A DNA stretch of 36,103 bases from a virus, in IMG/VR virus record IMGVR_UViG_3300044712_002700, positions 1 to 36,103 of that record; one strand, given 5' to 3'. This document shows, piece by piece, positions 8,189 through 15,100 of this stretch (positions are counted from its first letter, which is position 1; each line of letters starts with the position of its first letter). The notes under the pieces are model-generated. The model saw only the letters and a list, made by a program, of their open reading frames with translations, was not told the DNA's origin and ran no database searches. The position numbers and the translations under genes were made by a program.

Positions 8189-8941
8189 TATTCCGCTGCC
8201 CCCTGTGTGAATCCATGTTCCTGTCGAATTCTTCCATATCTTCCTCGGTCATCTCCCTTGGAGGTGCACTGTTCTTGCTTTCCCAGTCAAACGCCATGCA
8301 GGACCCGGGATCAATTGGCTTTTCCAGGGTCTTGCCGGATACGAACATCAGATCTGAAGTCTGGCGAGCCTGCAACCGATCCATGAAAATCCACTGGTCT
8401 TTTCTCATGGCTTCCGCAGCCTCCGCCATTACGCGGAGATCCCGGGGCGTCATGTTCCAGAGGTCGATCGGCTTGAGTGCACATAGTCCGTACGCTACTG
8501 GCTCGTTCCGCTCGATCCAGGCCCTTCCGATTTTTTTGATGGTTCTACCACCTGAGGCACGGAAGCAACCGCCTCTGCAACTACGGTTTTAATATTGAAC
8601 CATTCGCACGCACCGAACGCCTGATAGATCGTGTCACGGATCTCCATCAGTGCCGACGCGGGCTTTCCTGATGTGTACTGCCTGATGAGGTCCTGTGCGG
8701 TGGCGAGACCCTCTGCGTTCTGCGGGAGTTCCCGGATCGGGTTTCCCCGGGCATCGGTGCCTTTCTTCAGGCCGTAGTACAGGAACTTCGCAAGGATCCC
8801 GACCCGGCGCATACCATTCTGATCGATCAGGATATCGGAGATCGGGCGGTTGTAGTCGTCCTCGATCTCGACAACATCTCCCCCGAGAAATTGGAGGGTA
8901 TGTTTTTCCCCTCCGATGGTGATCGGAACTGACGACAGCAT
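8181..8941 (-). CDS. tail assembly chaperone G-T fusion made by -1 frameshift
   Basis: Predicted 253-residue product. The first 137 residues are read as in gene G, then the ribosome slips back one base at A-AAA-AAA (8537-8531) and reads 116 more residues. The -1 frame is open from the slip site with no stop and encodes LKPIDLWNMTPRDLRVMAEA, the core motif of the T domain of tail chaperones (xLxPxdxWxmTPrdL). Without frameshifting, this domain could only start at an internal ATG at 8453, which would cut the motif. G and G-T in phage lambda bind the tape measure and bring tube subunits. It lies immediately before the tape measure gene, as in the family. Confidence 0.8.
8495..8941 (-). CDS. tail assembly chaperone G
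   Basis: A 148-residue acidic protein, the unshifted product of the chaperone gene. It begins with a beta segment (PITIGGEKHTLQFLGGDVV), has a helical middle (GILAKFLYYGLKKG) and ends in a flexible Ser/Gly/Pro tail after the slip site. Start at 8941 is preferred over 8971 because the earlier ATG would run into the tail tube gene stop at 8955. It lies between tail tube and tape measure genes. Its function is inferred from position and the frameshift architecture: it holds the tape measure soluble during tail assembly. Confidence 0.8.
   Translation of the reverse strand: MLSSVPITIGGEKHTLQFLGGDVVEIEDDYNRPISDILIDQNGMRRVGILAKFLYYGLKKGTDARGNPIRELPQNAEGLATAQDLIRQYTSGKPASALMEIRDTIYQAFGACEWFNIKTVVAEAVASVPQVVEPSKKSEGPGSSGTSQ
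8531..8537 (-). promoter_or_regulatory. -1 programmed ribosomal frameshift site (A-AAA-AAA)
   Basis: On the minus strand the codons TCA AAA AAA TCG contain the slippery heptamer A AAA AAA in exactly the right phase (codons 136-137 of gene G). Re-reading from base 8531 in the -1 frame continues into the T domain. The zero-frame stop comes 34 nt after the last A, a usual distance. A downstream stimulatory structure was not worked out. Confidence 0.8.
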
Positions 8942-8954
8942 CGGGGAATCACCT

Positions 8955-9704
8955 TCACGCCGGGCTGGCAACCGTGCCGATAGTCACATCGATCTGGTAG
9001 ATCTGCGGGGTTTTGAGGTCGCTCTCGACAACCATCACGAAGATAGTAGTCACCGCACCGGTCCCGAGGTTAAGCGTGATCGTGCCGGAAGCCGCACCGC
9101 TGGCAACAATCGTGCCGTTCACGTAGATCGTGCCAACCGCTGCGGTCGGTGTGATCTTGATACCGGTATCGTCACTGAACGCAGTAACGGCCAGCTTGTA
9201 CGCCGTTGCCGATGCTGCCGGGGTGATTGCCGTGATCGATTCGGAGTTGTTGTTCGCAAACGTCAGGAAGGTGGTCGTGAGTTTCGCGCCCGCCGTAGTG
9301 ATTGCCGCTCCGACAGTCTCAACCGGGGTAATGGAGAGCTTGTATGTCGCCCTTCCCGTGCGAGGTAGAACCTCCTCCCATGCCGATACCCAGCCGGAGA
9401 AAGACCGGGTCTTGAACGGGTACTTGTATGTCGACGGCATCACAACTTTCCAGACGCCAATTGCTCCAGAGTCCCGGATGGTTTCAATGGCTGCCTGGCA
9501 TGTGTCATCGATTGCAAAGCACGTGAAGGTCAGATCACTCCATTCGGGTTCACCCGGGAGGTGGACCTTTGCACTGCTGTCGTGGCTGGTGCCGTCATCT
9601 TTCGCCCGTGTGAATTTCGACGGGGTAACTTCCGTAGTTTCGGCAAGAACATACCCGTTGTAAACGATGTGTGCTCCCTTTGCCGACTGTGCCTGTCCTG
9701 TCAT
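8955..9704 (-). CDS. major tail tube protein with C-terminal cadherin-like domain
   Basis: A 249-residue protein. Residues 1-155 form the tube domain: KGAHIVYNGYVLAETTEV, then SDLTFTCFAIDD, KYPFKTRSFSGWVSAWEEV and TYKLSITPVE, the alternating beta pattern of siphovirus tube proteins. Residues 160-249 are a separate Ig or cadherin-like beta-sandwich (ESITAITPAASATAYKLAV ... TIYVNGTIVASG ... YQIDVT) like the decorations often found on tube proteins, projecting from the tail surface. It lies between tail terminator and chaperone genes. Virion location: stacked rings of the tail. Confidence 0.8.
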   Translation of the reverse strand: MTGQAQSAKGAHIVYNGYVLAETTEVTPSKFTRAKDDGTSHDSSAKVHLPGEPEWSDLTFTCFAIDDTCQAAIETIRDSGAIGVWKVVMPSTYKYPFKTRSFSGWVSAWEEVLPRTGRATYKLSITPVETVGAAITTAGAKLTTTFLTFANNNSESITAITPAASATAYKLAVTAFSDDTGIKITPTAAVGTIYVNGTIVASGAASGTITLNLGTGAVTTIFVMVVESDLKTPQIYQIDVTIGTVASPA

Positions 9705-9713
9705 GTTCTTTTT

Positions 9714-10145
9714 TCACCTCAATCTATACGTGATCATGAAATCGTGGCTGTCCCGGCACTCTTTCGTAGTTTTGGCGTCAGAGTTATCCGGCATAGAGCC
9801 GCGATCGTCAACTTCCGAGATCTCGATCCCGTTGACGATGGTATTCTCAATCTGTTCTGGTGCGAGTGCAGCCCCGATGAGATCTGAGAGGGCCGCCACC
9901 CTGACCCCCGCCCCCGTCAATGTTGTGACGTTTGTATCAACGGAAGTGCACTGGATGCGGTCCGTGCGATACGTGGATGAGCTGGTTGGGGATTCGGGGA
10001 CTTTTGTCAAAGATTCAACTGCGATGAATGGTTTTGTCGGATTTTCCGGGATCTCCTCTCCTCGGTAGATCCGAGTACCGACAGCTGCTTTCACGGAAGT
10101 ATCGGCTTTTAGGATCGTGATGACTGCGAGCTCGGAGTCCTTCAT
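9714..10145 (-). CDS. tail terminator or tail completion protein
   Basis: A 143-residue protein fitting the tail completion family (DUF3168-like). The opening helix ELAVITILKADTSVKAAVGT is followed by RIYRGEEIPENPTKPFIAVE and later a strand with DRIQCTSVDTN; the C-terminus returns to beta (SHDFMITYRLR). These proteins cap the tail tube and join it to the head. It starts in the 4-bp overlap with the gp10-like gene and ends 9 bp before the tail tube gene, the standard position for a terminator. Confidence 0.75.
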   Translation of the reverse strand: MKDSELAVITILKADTSVKAAVGTRIYRGEEIPENPTKPFIAVESLTKVPESPTSSSTYRTDRIQCTSVDTNVTTLTGAGVRVAALSDLIGAALAPEQIENTIVNGIEISEVDDRGSMPDNSDAKTTKECRDSHDFMITYRLR

Positions 10146-10660
10146 TCATACCCTCCGAAATCGCCCTGCATTGTGCCGCCAATAGAGGCAAGCCGGCTCC
10201 GTGAGCTAGTCGAAGAGGCGGAAGACGCCATACTGCCGGCAGAGTAGATCATGCCCGAGCGCCCGGCAAGTTCAGCAGATTCCAGCCATTGATCGAGCCC
10301 GTTCTGCATGATGGCTACATACTTCCCCATCTGCTGGTCGAGCGGAGGTCTGAAGTGGGGGAGCGGGTACTGGTAATAGTGCCGGCCGAGTGAGTCGGTC
10401 ATATCATAGAACCCGAATTCCAGCCGCTTTGCCTGCGGGAGGTCCGTGCCAACAATGGCATAGAATTTCCCGTTCTCCTGAACAATGGCCTCAACGTGGA
10501 TGGACCGGCGATAGGTGCCGGTGAGATAGGGCGAGAGTTCCTTGATGTCGTTAGCGAGTGCCTGTCCTGCGAGCCTCATTTGTGCTTCGGCTGCCCTCAC
10601 GATCTTTGCAGCCTCCTCTTCGATTGCCGCGATCGTTTCGTTGTAGCCGAAGACTTCCAT
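10142..10660 (-). CDS. HK97 gp10-like tail or connector component
   Basis: A 172-residue protein. Residues 1-100 follow the gp10-like pattern: a long helix (EEEAAKIVRAAEAQMRLAGQ), LSPYLTGTYRRSIHVEA with a Thr-Gly-x-x-Arg turn, a strand (KFYAIVGTD) and AKRLEFGFYD. The C-terminus is a Ser-rich flexible tail. Such proteins help join head and tail. The ATG at 10660 overlaps the upstream stop (TGATG) and is preferred over the earlier start at 10744, which would overlap the previous gene by 85 bp. Confidence 0.7.
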   Translation of the reverse strand: MEVFGYNETIAAIEEEAAKIVRAAEAQMRLAGQALANDIKELSPYLTGTYRRSIHVEAIVQENGKFYAIVGTDLPQAKRLEFGFYDMTDSLGRHYYQYPLPHFRPPLDQQMGKYVAIMQNGLDQWLESAELAGRSGMIYSAGSMASSASSTSSRSRLASIGGTMQGDFGGYE

Positions 10661-10995
10661 CACGACCAGCTCCCCGTAAACAACCCACGCACGAGCCATG
10701 CAACGAACGAGAAGATGCCAAGCCCGGCACCAATCGCAACACACACCTCTCCGAGCGTCTTGTCCTTCCAGGTCCGCACAGCGGTCTCCCCGGTGTGAGT
10801 CTTAATGATCTTGTTAATGCGGCCGTGCACGGTCTGGATCTTGGTGTCGATATCCGTCTTGCACCTTGCACAGTTCCGGGCGTCGCTCTTCAGGATCTCC
10901 TTGATCTCACTGATGTCAGCGGCAAGGTCCTCGCAGGCTTTTCCCGTGAGGGCGATCTTCTCGATGTCCTCCCGGGTGAGCTCGTAGCTGGACAT
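10660..10995 (-). CDS. small protein with coiled coil, CxxC and one membrane helix
   Basis: A 111-residue protein of unknown function. Residues 8-70 form a helical region containing CARC (residues 42-45), and residues 82-105 are a single hydrophobic segment (VCVAIGAGLGIFSFVAWLVRG) with little after it. The plan of an amphipathic helix followed by a C-terminal membrane anchor resembles XhlA-type holin-associated proteins, so a role in membrane disruption or egress is possible. It sits oddly between head-tail joining genes and overlaps both neighbours by one base, so it is translated with them. Confidence 0.6.
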   Translation of the reverse strand: MSSYELTREDIEKIALTGKACEDLAADISEIKEILKSDARNCARCKTDIDTKIQTVHGRINKIIKTHTGETAVRTWKDKTLGEVCVAIGAGLGIFSFVAWLVRGLFTGSWS

Positions 10996-11549
10996 TATGC
11001 ACCCGCCTTTGCGATCTCGCAGGTCCAGTGTGAGACAATCTTCTGCGCTGCCTCATAGGTTGGCTTCGGGGCTTTGGTGACCGTGAACGTCCCGGAGAAC
11101 CCGGTGTCCGTTGCCGTGAGGGTATCCCCCATTGCAACAACCGTAGTGCCCGGGAGAACGACCATATCAACAGTCGTCACCTGAAGCGGCGATCCTTTGA
11201 TCTGTGTTCCCTGTGGTGAGAACCGGCAGGCAACCGTTGTGCTCGAAACGTCCGGCACCGTGAGCCCGTTGCTGTCGAAGTACTCATCCTGCGATGAGAG
11301 TGTTGCGGACCATGTGGTCGTGCTGATGGTTTCCCCGGGTGTGAACGTGCCAACGAGCGTCTTCACGACCATTGGCGAGGCAACCGTATCGATCACGGCC
11401 GTTGCGTGCGAAGTGGTGCCGGTCACGGTCTGGCCCGCTGTGGCGGTGCCTGTGGGGGCCGTGAACGTAAGGGCTTGCTTGTTGCCGTTGTTGTGGTGCA
11501 GGGTTGCGCTGTGGATGAGGAAAACTGTAGGGTAGGGCATCAGTGGCAC
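10995..11549 (-). CDS. head-tail joining (head closure-like) protein with beta insert
   Basis: A 184-residue, Thr-rich, beta-type protein. Residues 25-90 form a repeat-type insert (ATAGQTVTGTTSHATAVI, then GTFTPGETISTTTWSATLSS) of a kind common in phage structural proteins. The flanking parts (HSATLHHNNG at the start, then TLTATDTGFSGTFTV near the end) resemble small head-closure proteins. It overlaps the connector gene by 10 bp upstream and the CxxC membrane protein by one base downstream. The assignment rests on order between connector and gp10-like genes. Confidence 0.55.
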   Translation of the reverse strand: MPLMPYPTVFLIHSATLHHNNGNKQALTFTAPTGTATAGQTVTGTTSHATAVIDTVASPMVVKTLVGTFTPGETISTTTWSATLSSQDEYFDSNGLTVPDVSSTTVACRFSPQGTQIKGSPLQVTTVDMVVLPGTTVVAMGDTLTATDTGFSGTFTVTKAPKPTYEAAQKIVSHWTCEIAKAGA

Positions 11550-11926
11550 CTCGACCGTACGCGGGATGCCCGGATGCCGCTGTTCACTGAAAGGATGTAC
11601 TGGTCGATGGCGACCTTTGCCTTTGCTTCAAGTGCCTGGGCTTCTGCCTCCGGGGATGTGCTGAAACTGGTGCCGTCACTCAACCCGGTTGAATTGGCCC
11701 GGCTGAGTTCCTGTGCCATCCGCCGCTTGATCTTGGCGATCGTAAGGGAGATGGACGCCGTTTTAAGGAGCGTGCTGGAGGTTGGAACGGCAACCTTGCG
11801 GAGCGTGAGAATGTCGGCGATCTCTTCATCGCTGCGGGTTATCAGGCTGGTGATATTGGCAGTGGTGAGCGTGCCGCAGGATGTACCGGACTCCAGTTGG
11901 ACTTCAGTATACGTGCTGTACGCCAT
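11540..11926 (-). CDS. head-tail connector (gp6-like) protein
   Basis: A 128-residue, mainly helical protein. It opens with AYSTYTEVQ, then TANITSLITRSDEEIADIL, LLKTASISLTIAKIKRRMAQ and a C-terminal EAKAKVAIDQYI, the four-helix layout of gp6-like adaptor proteins that attach below the portal. A good ribosome site (GGGAGG, 6 nt before the ATG) supports the start at 11926, inside the end of the preceding small gene. It is followed by the head-closure-like gene, the expected order. Confidence 0.7.
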   Translation of the reverse strand: MAYSTYTEVQLESGTSCGTLTTANITSLITRSDEEIADILTLRKVAVPTSSTLLKTASISLTIAKIKRRMAQELSRANSTGLSDGTSFSTSPEAEAQALEAKAKVAIDQYILSVNSGIRASRVRSRCH

Positions 11927-12101
11927 CCGCTTCCTCCCGCATCAGTTCAAGGTCATGTTTTGCTCGCCCTTCGCCATCCTGGATCTCCAAAAAGGAGATT
12001 TCGGCTGCGGTGAGGTTGCTGCTGTCCAGCTCTCCCGCGTTCTTATCCCGCTCATATGAATGGGTTAAGAGTTTGCCGCAGTTTTCAGAGCTTAAAACCA
12101 T
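11904..12101 (-). CDS. small protein of unknown function after the capsid gene
   Basis: A 65-residue protein, acidic and helical (ERDKNAGELDSSNLTAAEIS), with no family recognised. It starts 21 bp after the capsid stop codon. The ribosome site GGGAGG and the ATG lie in a 7-bp hairpin (see 12101-12119), so its translation may be reduced compared with the capsid. It overlaps the connector gene by 23 bp. A role in head-tail joining or as a capsid accessory protein is possible, but there is no direct sign. Confidence 0.55.
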   Translation of the reverse strand: MVLSSENCGKLLTHSYERDKNAGELDSSNLTAAEISFLEIQDGEGRAKHDLELMREEADGVQHVY

Positions 12102-12119
12102 GAGGGATATCCTCCCTCA
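12101..12119 (-). promoter_or_regulatory. hairpin covering a ribosome site downstream of the capsid gene
   Basis: TGAGGGA-TATCC-TCCCTCA is a perfect 7-bp inverted repeat with a 5-nt loop. On the transcribed strand it contains the GGGAGG ribosome site and reaches the first base of the ATG at 12101. If it forms in the mRNA it would lower translation of the small gene or slow mRNA decay after the abundant capsid message. Confidence 0.5.
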
Positions 12120-12122
12120 GGC

Positions 12123-13169
12123 TTAGGCTCCGCCGTATTCGACACGGGAGATCGCGTTTGCGAGCCCGTACTGGCAGGCCACACGCATGGAGACCTTGCC
12201 GCCTACGAGATCCCGGAGCGGGTCACGGTAGTCCTCGACAAAGAGGTCCTGCCTCATTCCGATCCCGCCAACCTTGCGGCTGTCGAAGAGACACATCCCG
12301 ATGTACCCATCGGTGGGGGCTCCCCAGGTGTATGAGGCAGACTTTACCGGCTTCGTGCTGGTTGTGAGCTCGACGCCGCATTCCTGCAGCTTGGTCCCGA
12401 GAATCATTGGGAGCAGGCCGGTCCGCATCTGTTCCTGTGCGACCGGGTTGTATGCGATCGGGGTGTAGTCCTTGCAGACGTAGGTCTCTACCTGCGGGTG
12501 AATGACCGTGGTGTCGGCGTGGAATCCATCAGCGGCGATGAGGGCCTTTGCCTCACGGATTGCTGCTGCGCCACCGAGAGCCGCGACTGCAGCGTTGATA
12601 TCGTACTCGTTCCCTGCGTTGTCGAGCAGGACTTGGAGCATCCACTGGTTGAGGGTGTTCTCGCACGCCTCGCCGGCTGCACGGACTTCCATTTCGACCA
12701 CGGCAAAGAGGCCGTCGTCTACCATTTCCTTGGTACACAGCGGGATCTCCCCGATCTTCTTGGCGGTCCACGTGCGGGCGGTGTAGTCCTGGTTCTTGAT
12801 GGTGAACTCTGCACCTTCACCAACGAACGGGGCATACCTTCCGGAGCTTCCGATATTGAGCTGGAGAGTATTCCCCTTCATCGGGAAGATCGGGACCACG
12901 TCACGCATACAGCGGGCGGGCTGTGCTCCGTCCATAATCGTGCGGTTGATCTCGGTCTGGATCAGGGTGGTGCTGGCGATATCCTCACTGAGGAGCAGTT
13001 CACGGGCGGGCTTGATCTTCCCATCCCCGCCTTCTACCATGTACCGGGTGCCGGTTGTCCGCTCGAATGCTGCAAGGTCGCGGATGATGATATCGTTCTG
13101 GAGTCTTTTCTGTTCAGCCGATTCAGGCTTGAATGCTGCCTCAAGGGCCCGGGTTAAGAGTTGTGTCAT
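12123..13169 (-). CDS. major capsid protein (HK97 fold)
   Basis: A 348-residue protein with the layout of HK97-type capsid proteins. It has a helical N-arm (residues 1-45), an extended loop-like segment, then NTLQLNIGSSGRYAPFVGEG with PLCTKEMVDDGLFAVVEME, the long spine helix. The A-domain part includes TTVIHPQVETYVCKD, and near the C-terminus come GYIGMCLFDSRKVGG and LFVEDYRDPLRDLVGGKVSM. It is the shell subunit and self-assembles into capsomers. It lies after the decoration gene and protease/scaffold, and before connectors. Ribosome site GGAGGG lies about 10 nt before the ATG. Confidence 0.85.
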   Translation of the reverse strand: MTQLLTRALEAAFKPESAEQKRLQNDIIIRDLAAFERTTGTRYMVEGGDGKIKPARELLLSEDIASTTLIQTEINRTIMDGAQPARCMRDVVPIFPMKGNTLQLNIGSSGRYAPFVGEGAEFTIKNQDYTARTWTAKKIGEIPLCTKEMVDDGLFAVVEMEVRAAGEACENTLNQWMLQVLLDNAGNEYDINAAVAALGGAAAIREAKALIAADGFHADTTVIHPQVETYVCKDYTPIAYNPVAQEQMRTGLLPMILGTKLQECGVELTTSTKPVKSASYTWGAPTDGYIGMCLFDSRKVGGIGMRQDLFVEDYRDPLRDLVGGKVSMRVACQYGLANAISRVEYGGA

Positions 13170-13183
13170 GTTTCAGTCCCTCC

Positions 13184-13663
13184 TTAGCTCGCTGCGGTGT
13201 GCTGCACCTGTGGCATGACCACGATCTTGACCTTTGATCCGACAGTAGATGCACCCACGGTTGAGTCCTCAAGGGTGAGGCCGATGGCAGCGGTGGACTG
13301 CGTGTCCTGAGTGGCTGCATGGGCGCCAATGGCGGGATCGTATTCGATCACAGTGCCGGCAACGGAGCCGATCATGACCCAGTGGCCTGCGTCGATGGCG
13401 GAGTCGTCGGCTGCCATCATGACGGTCAGGACCGTTCCGATCATTGCGACGGTTACTGGTTCTCCTGCGGTTGCCTGAGAGTTCAGGGCAAAACCAACAA
13501 AGGCGCCCAGGGAGGTGGTTGCGGGTGCGACGGTGTCGCTTGCACCGGAGTCAGCGAAGGCAACAGCCTGACCGCGAAGAATTGCGGATGCTGCCTTGAA
13601 AGTCTTGGTGAGCCCGAGGTGTTCGGGTGCGGGGTCGAATGCGACCGGGGTTGTTGCTGCCAT
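13184..13663 (-). CDS. capsid decoration-like protein
   Basis: A 159-residue protein, Ala/Thr/Val-rich and beta-type with no cysteines. It has the pattern of DUF2190-like head decoration proteins: AILRGQAVAFADSGA, then TTSLGAFVGFALNSQATAGE, then PVTVAMIGTVLTVM and GHWVMIGSVAGTVIEYD. Such proteins sit on or stabilise the shell. It begins one base after the protease/scaffold stop and is 14 bp before the capsid gene, the usual place. The family call is by pattern and context. Confidence 0.7.
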   Translation of the reverse strand: MAATTPVAFDPAPEHLGLTKTFKAASAILRGQAVAFADSGASDTVAPATTSLGAFVGFALNSQATAGEPVTVAMIGTVLTVMMAADDSAIDAGHWVMIGSVAGTVIEYDPAIGAHAATQDTQSTAAIGLTLEDSTVGASTVGSKVKIVVMPQVQHTAAS

Positions 13664-13664
13664 G

Positions 13665-14639
13665 TTACTGCGCTCCTACAATGCCCTTTTTCCGGTCTAC
13701 GGGTACGAAGTATTCCGGCAGGGCTTCGAGTTCTTTGCCTGTTCCAGCTCCCGTCTTCGGGGTGCCGTCCTTCTCCAGCGCATCAATGCGGACTGTCTGT
13801 GCCTTCACGAGCTCGGAGAGTTCCTTGATCGCGCCCGGGAGTGCCGAGAGTTCCTTCGGGATCTCCGGTGCCTTGACCTCGGGCTTCTTTGCGTTCTCGA
13901 CCGCTGCACTGAGCTCCTTGATCTTGAGCTCCTGGGCGGCGAGCTTGTCTTCCAGTTCCTTGGTGTCCATGGTTTCCTCAACCGGCTTCTCTGCCGGCGT
14001 TTCCTTCTCGGGGGATGGCCCGGGCTCCTCATTTACACGACAGACTTTGCACGCGCCTTTGTTGACGTGAGCATAGCCGTAAAATTCGAGAGTCTTCGAT
14101 TCCATCCGGCCGGTGATCGGGTTGTATTCCTCCTCGCCGCCGTGTTCAACCGAGAGATACTTGATCTGGTTCCGCTTGATCAGTTCCTGCATGGCACGGC
14201 CCGAGGGGTTATCGCCATAAACGAGAATGTCGGAAAGGATCGCGTTGTGAACGGCCCCGGTACCATCGGCAAACTGTCCAAAGTGCGGGTTGATGGCCTC
14301 GCTTACTTCGTTCGATTTGTCGCGGGGCTGCCCCTTGAGGTGCCGGTTGAATCCAATCTTCTTTCTCCAGTTGGCTGCGAACTCTTCGAGAGCCTTTGCG
14401 GTGTAGAAAAGCGGAGTCTGTACTGCTGAATCTGTCCATTCTCCCTCTGCTAAAAGCGGTGCGTCCTTGATCAGAAGATCGCCGCTCTCCAGCTCGTACA
14501 GTTGAGGGGTGACAAACGGTATGCGTAATTCACGCATCTCTGCAAGAGCCCGAATATAAGACACTGCCGGGACGCCCTTGCCGGCGCCTTCGGTATTGAA
14601 CGATGTATCCGGGATAGAAATGGCTGCCACTTCTGGCAT
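13665..14639 (-). CDS. capsid maturation protease fused to scaffold
   Basis: A 324-residue protein read as protease plus scaffold. Residues 1-205 resemble prohead proteases of the XkdF/S78 kind (NPHFGQFADGTGAVHNAILS, then IKYLSVEHGGEEEYNPITG and FYGYAHVNKGACKVC); catalytic residues could not be assigned with certainty. Residues 205-324 are charged and helical with repeated Lys/Glu/Pro, like a scaffold. The ATG at 14639 is preferred to 14675 because a TATA box lies about 25 bp upstream of it. An in-frame ATG at 13970 with GAGG before it could give a separate 101-residue scaffold. It lies directly before decoration and capsid genes. Confidence 0.7.
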   Translation of the reverse strand: MPEVAAISIPDTSFNTEGAGKGVPAVSYIRALAEMRELRIPFVTPQLYELESGDLLIKDAPLLAEGEWTDSAVQTPLFYTAKALEEFAANWRKKIGFNRHLKGQPRDKSNEVSEAINPHFGQFADGTGAVHNAILSDILVYGDNPSGRAMQELIKRNQIKYLSVEHGGEEEYNPITGRMESKTLEFYGYAHVNKGACKVCRVNEEPGPSPEKETPAEKPVEETMDTKELEDKLAAQELKIKELSAAVENAKKPEVKAPEIPKELSALPGAIKELSELVKAQTVRIDALEKDGTPKTGAGTGKELEALPEYFVPVDRKKGIVGAQ

Positions 14640-14657
14640 ACATATATTGGAGCGAGA

Positions 14658-14672
14658 AAAGTATAAGTGTAT
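14658..14672 (-). promoter_or_regulatory. internal promoter of the capsid module
   Basis: The 73-bp gap 14640-14712 holds an AT-rich box on the minus strand, GATACACTTATACTTTTC, with TTATAC centred about 25 bp before the ATG at 14639. No ribosome site precedes that ATG, which fits leaderless translation from this promoter. It would raise protease, decoration and capsid expression above the terminase and portal genes upstream. Confidence 0.5.
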
Positions 14673-14712
14673 CACACGACTTACTAAAAGTTAGGGTGCT
14701 CTGCGTGAGCGA

Positions 14713-14898
14713 TCAGGGAGAACAAAGGGGTCTGTCGGTTTCCGCCTTTATCTTCTTGATTATACCCTTAATGCCTTCTTTTGTGCAGGGGTAGTCGAAC
14801 AGCACCCCGACCTTATACGCCAGCACGGACGGCCACTCGTCCAGGTGTTTGCCGATATACTCACGGGCTGCCGGAGGGAATGGGGGTTTGAAGGTCAC
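14713..14898 (-). CDS. small conserved-looking protein of the head module
   Basis: A 61-residue protein. It has a proline-rich start (TFKPPFPPAAREYIGKHL) and a basic helical end (KEGIKGIIKKIKAE). The middle, DEWPSVLAYKVGVLFDYPC, looks like a short winged or HTH-like helix pair, but no family was recognised. It starts in a 4-bp overlap with the gene upstream, so it is co-translated, and it is the last gene before the internal capsid promoter. Function unknown. Confidence 0.55.
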   Translation of the reverse strand: MTFKPPFPPAAREYIGKHLDEWPSVLAYKVGVLFDYPCTKEGIKGIIKKIKAETDRPLCSP

Positions 14899-15098
14899 GG
14901 CCCTGTCGTCCCTCCGAAGTGATACCGGTTGTGTTTCGTGGCGAACTCCTCCATGAGTTTCAGCCTGATTTCCAGTGCCTCGATCCGTTCCTCTGCGGTC
15001 GGGGGATGTACTGCCATCGGGCGCACGGGTTCCCCTTCCGGCTGCTGTTCTGCGGGCTGTTCCTGGTTCTTGGTGTCCTGTTTCTTGTTACCTGACAT
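14895..15098 (-). CDS. small Gln/Glu-rich protein
   Basis: A 67-residue protein. The first 35 residues are polar and disordered-looking (KKQDTKNQEQPAEQQPEGEP); residues 36-56 are a helix (AEERIEALEIRLKLMEEFAT). AAGGAGGAT a few bases before the ATG is a strong ribosome site. It lies between the head-morphogenesis gene and the 61-residue gene, in the head module. Its make-up would suit a minor scaffold or capsid-binding peptide, but no function is shown. Confidence 0.6.
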   Translation of the reverse strand: MSGNKKQDTKNQEQPAEQQPEGEPVRPMAVHPPTAEERIEALEIRLKLMEEFATKHNRYHFGGTTGP

Positions 15099-15100
15099 GA

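Noticed and set aside
9130-9663. Plus-strand ORF of 177 codons opposite the tail tube gene
   Set aside because: It is a frame shadow of the tail tube gene; nothing else in the virion block is on the plus strand.
12498-13157. Long plus-strand ORF of 219 codons opposite the major capsid gene
   Set aside because: It is fully antisense to the capsid gene, its composition reflects the codon bias of that gene and it lacks a ribosome site or neighbours.
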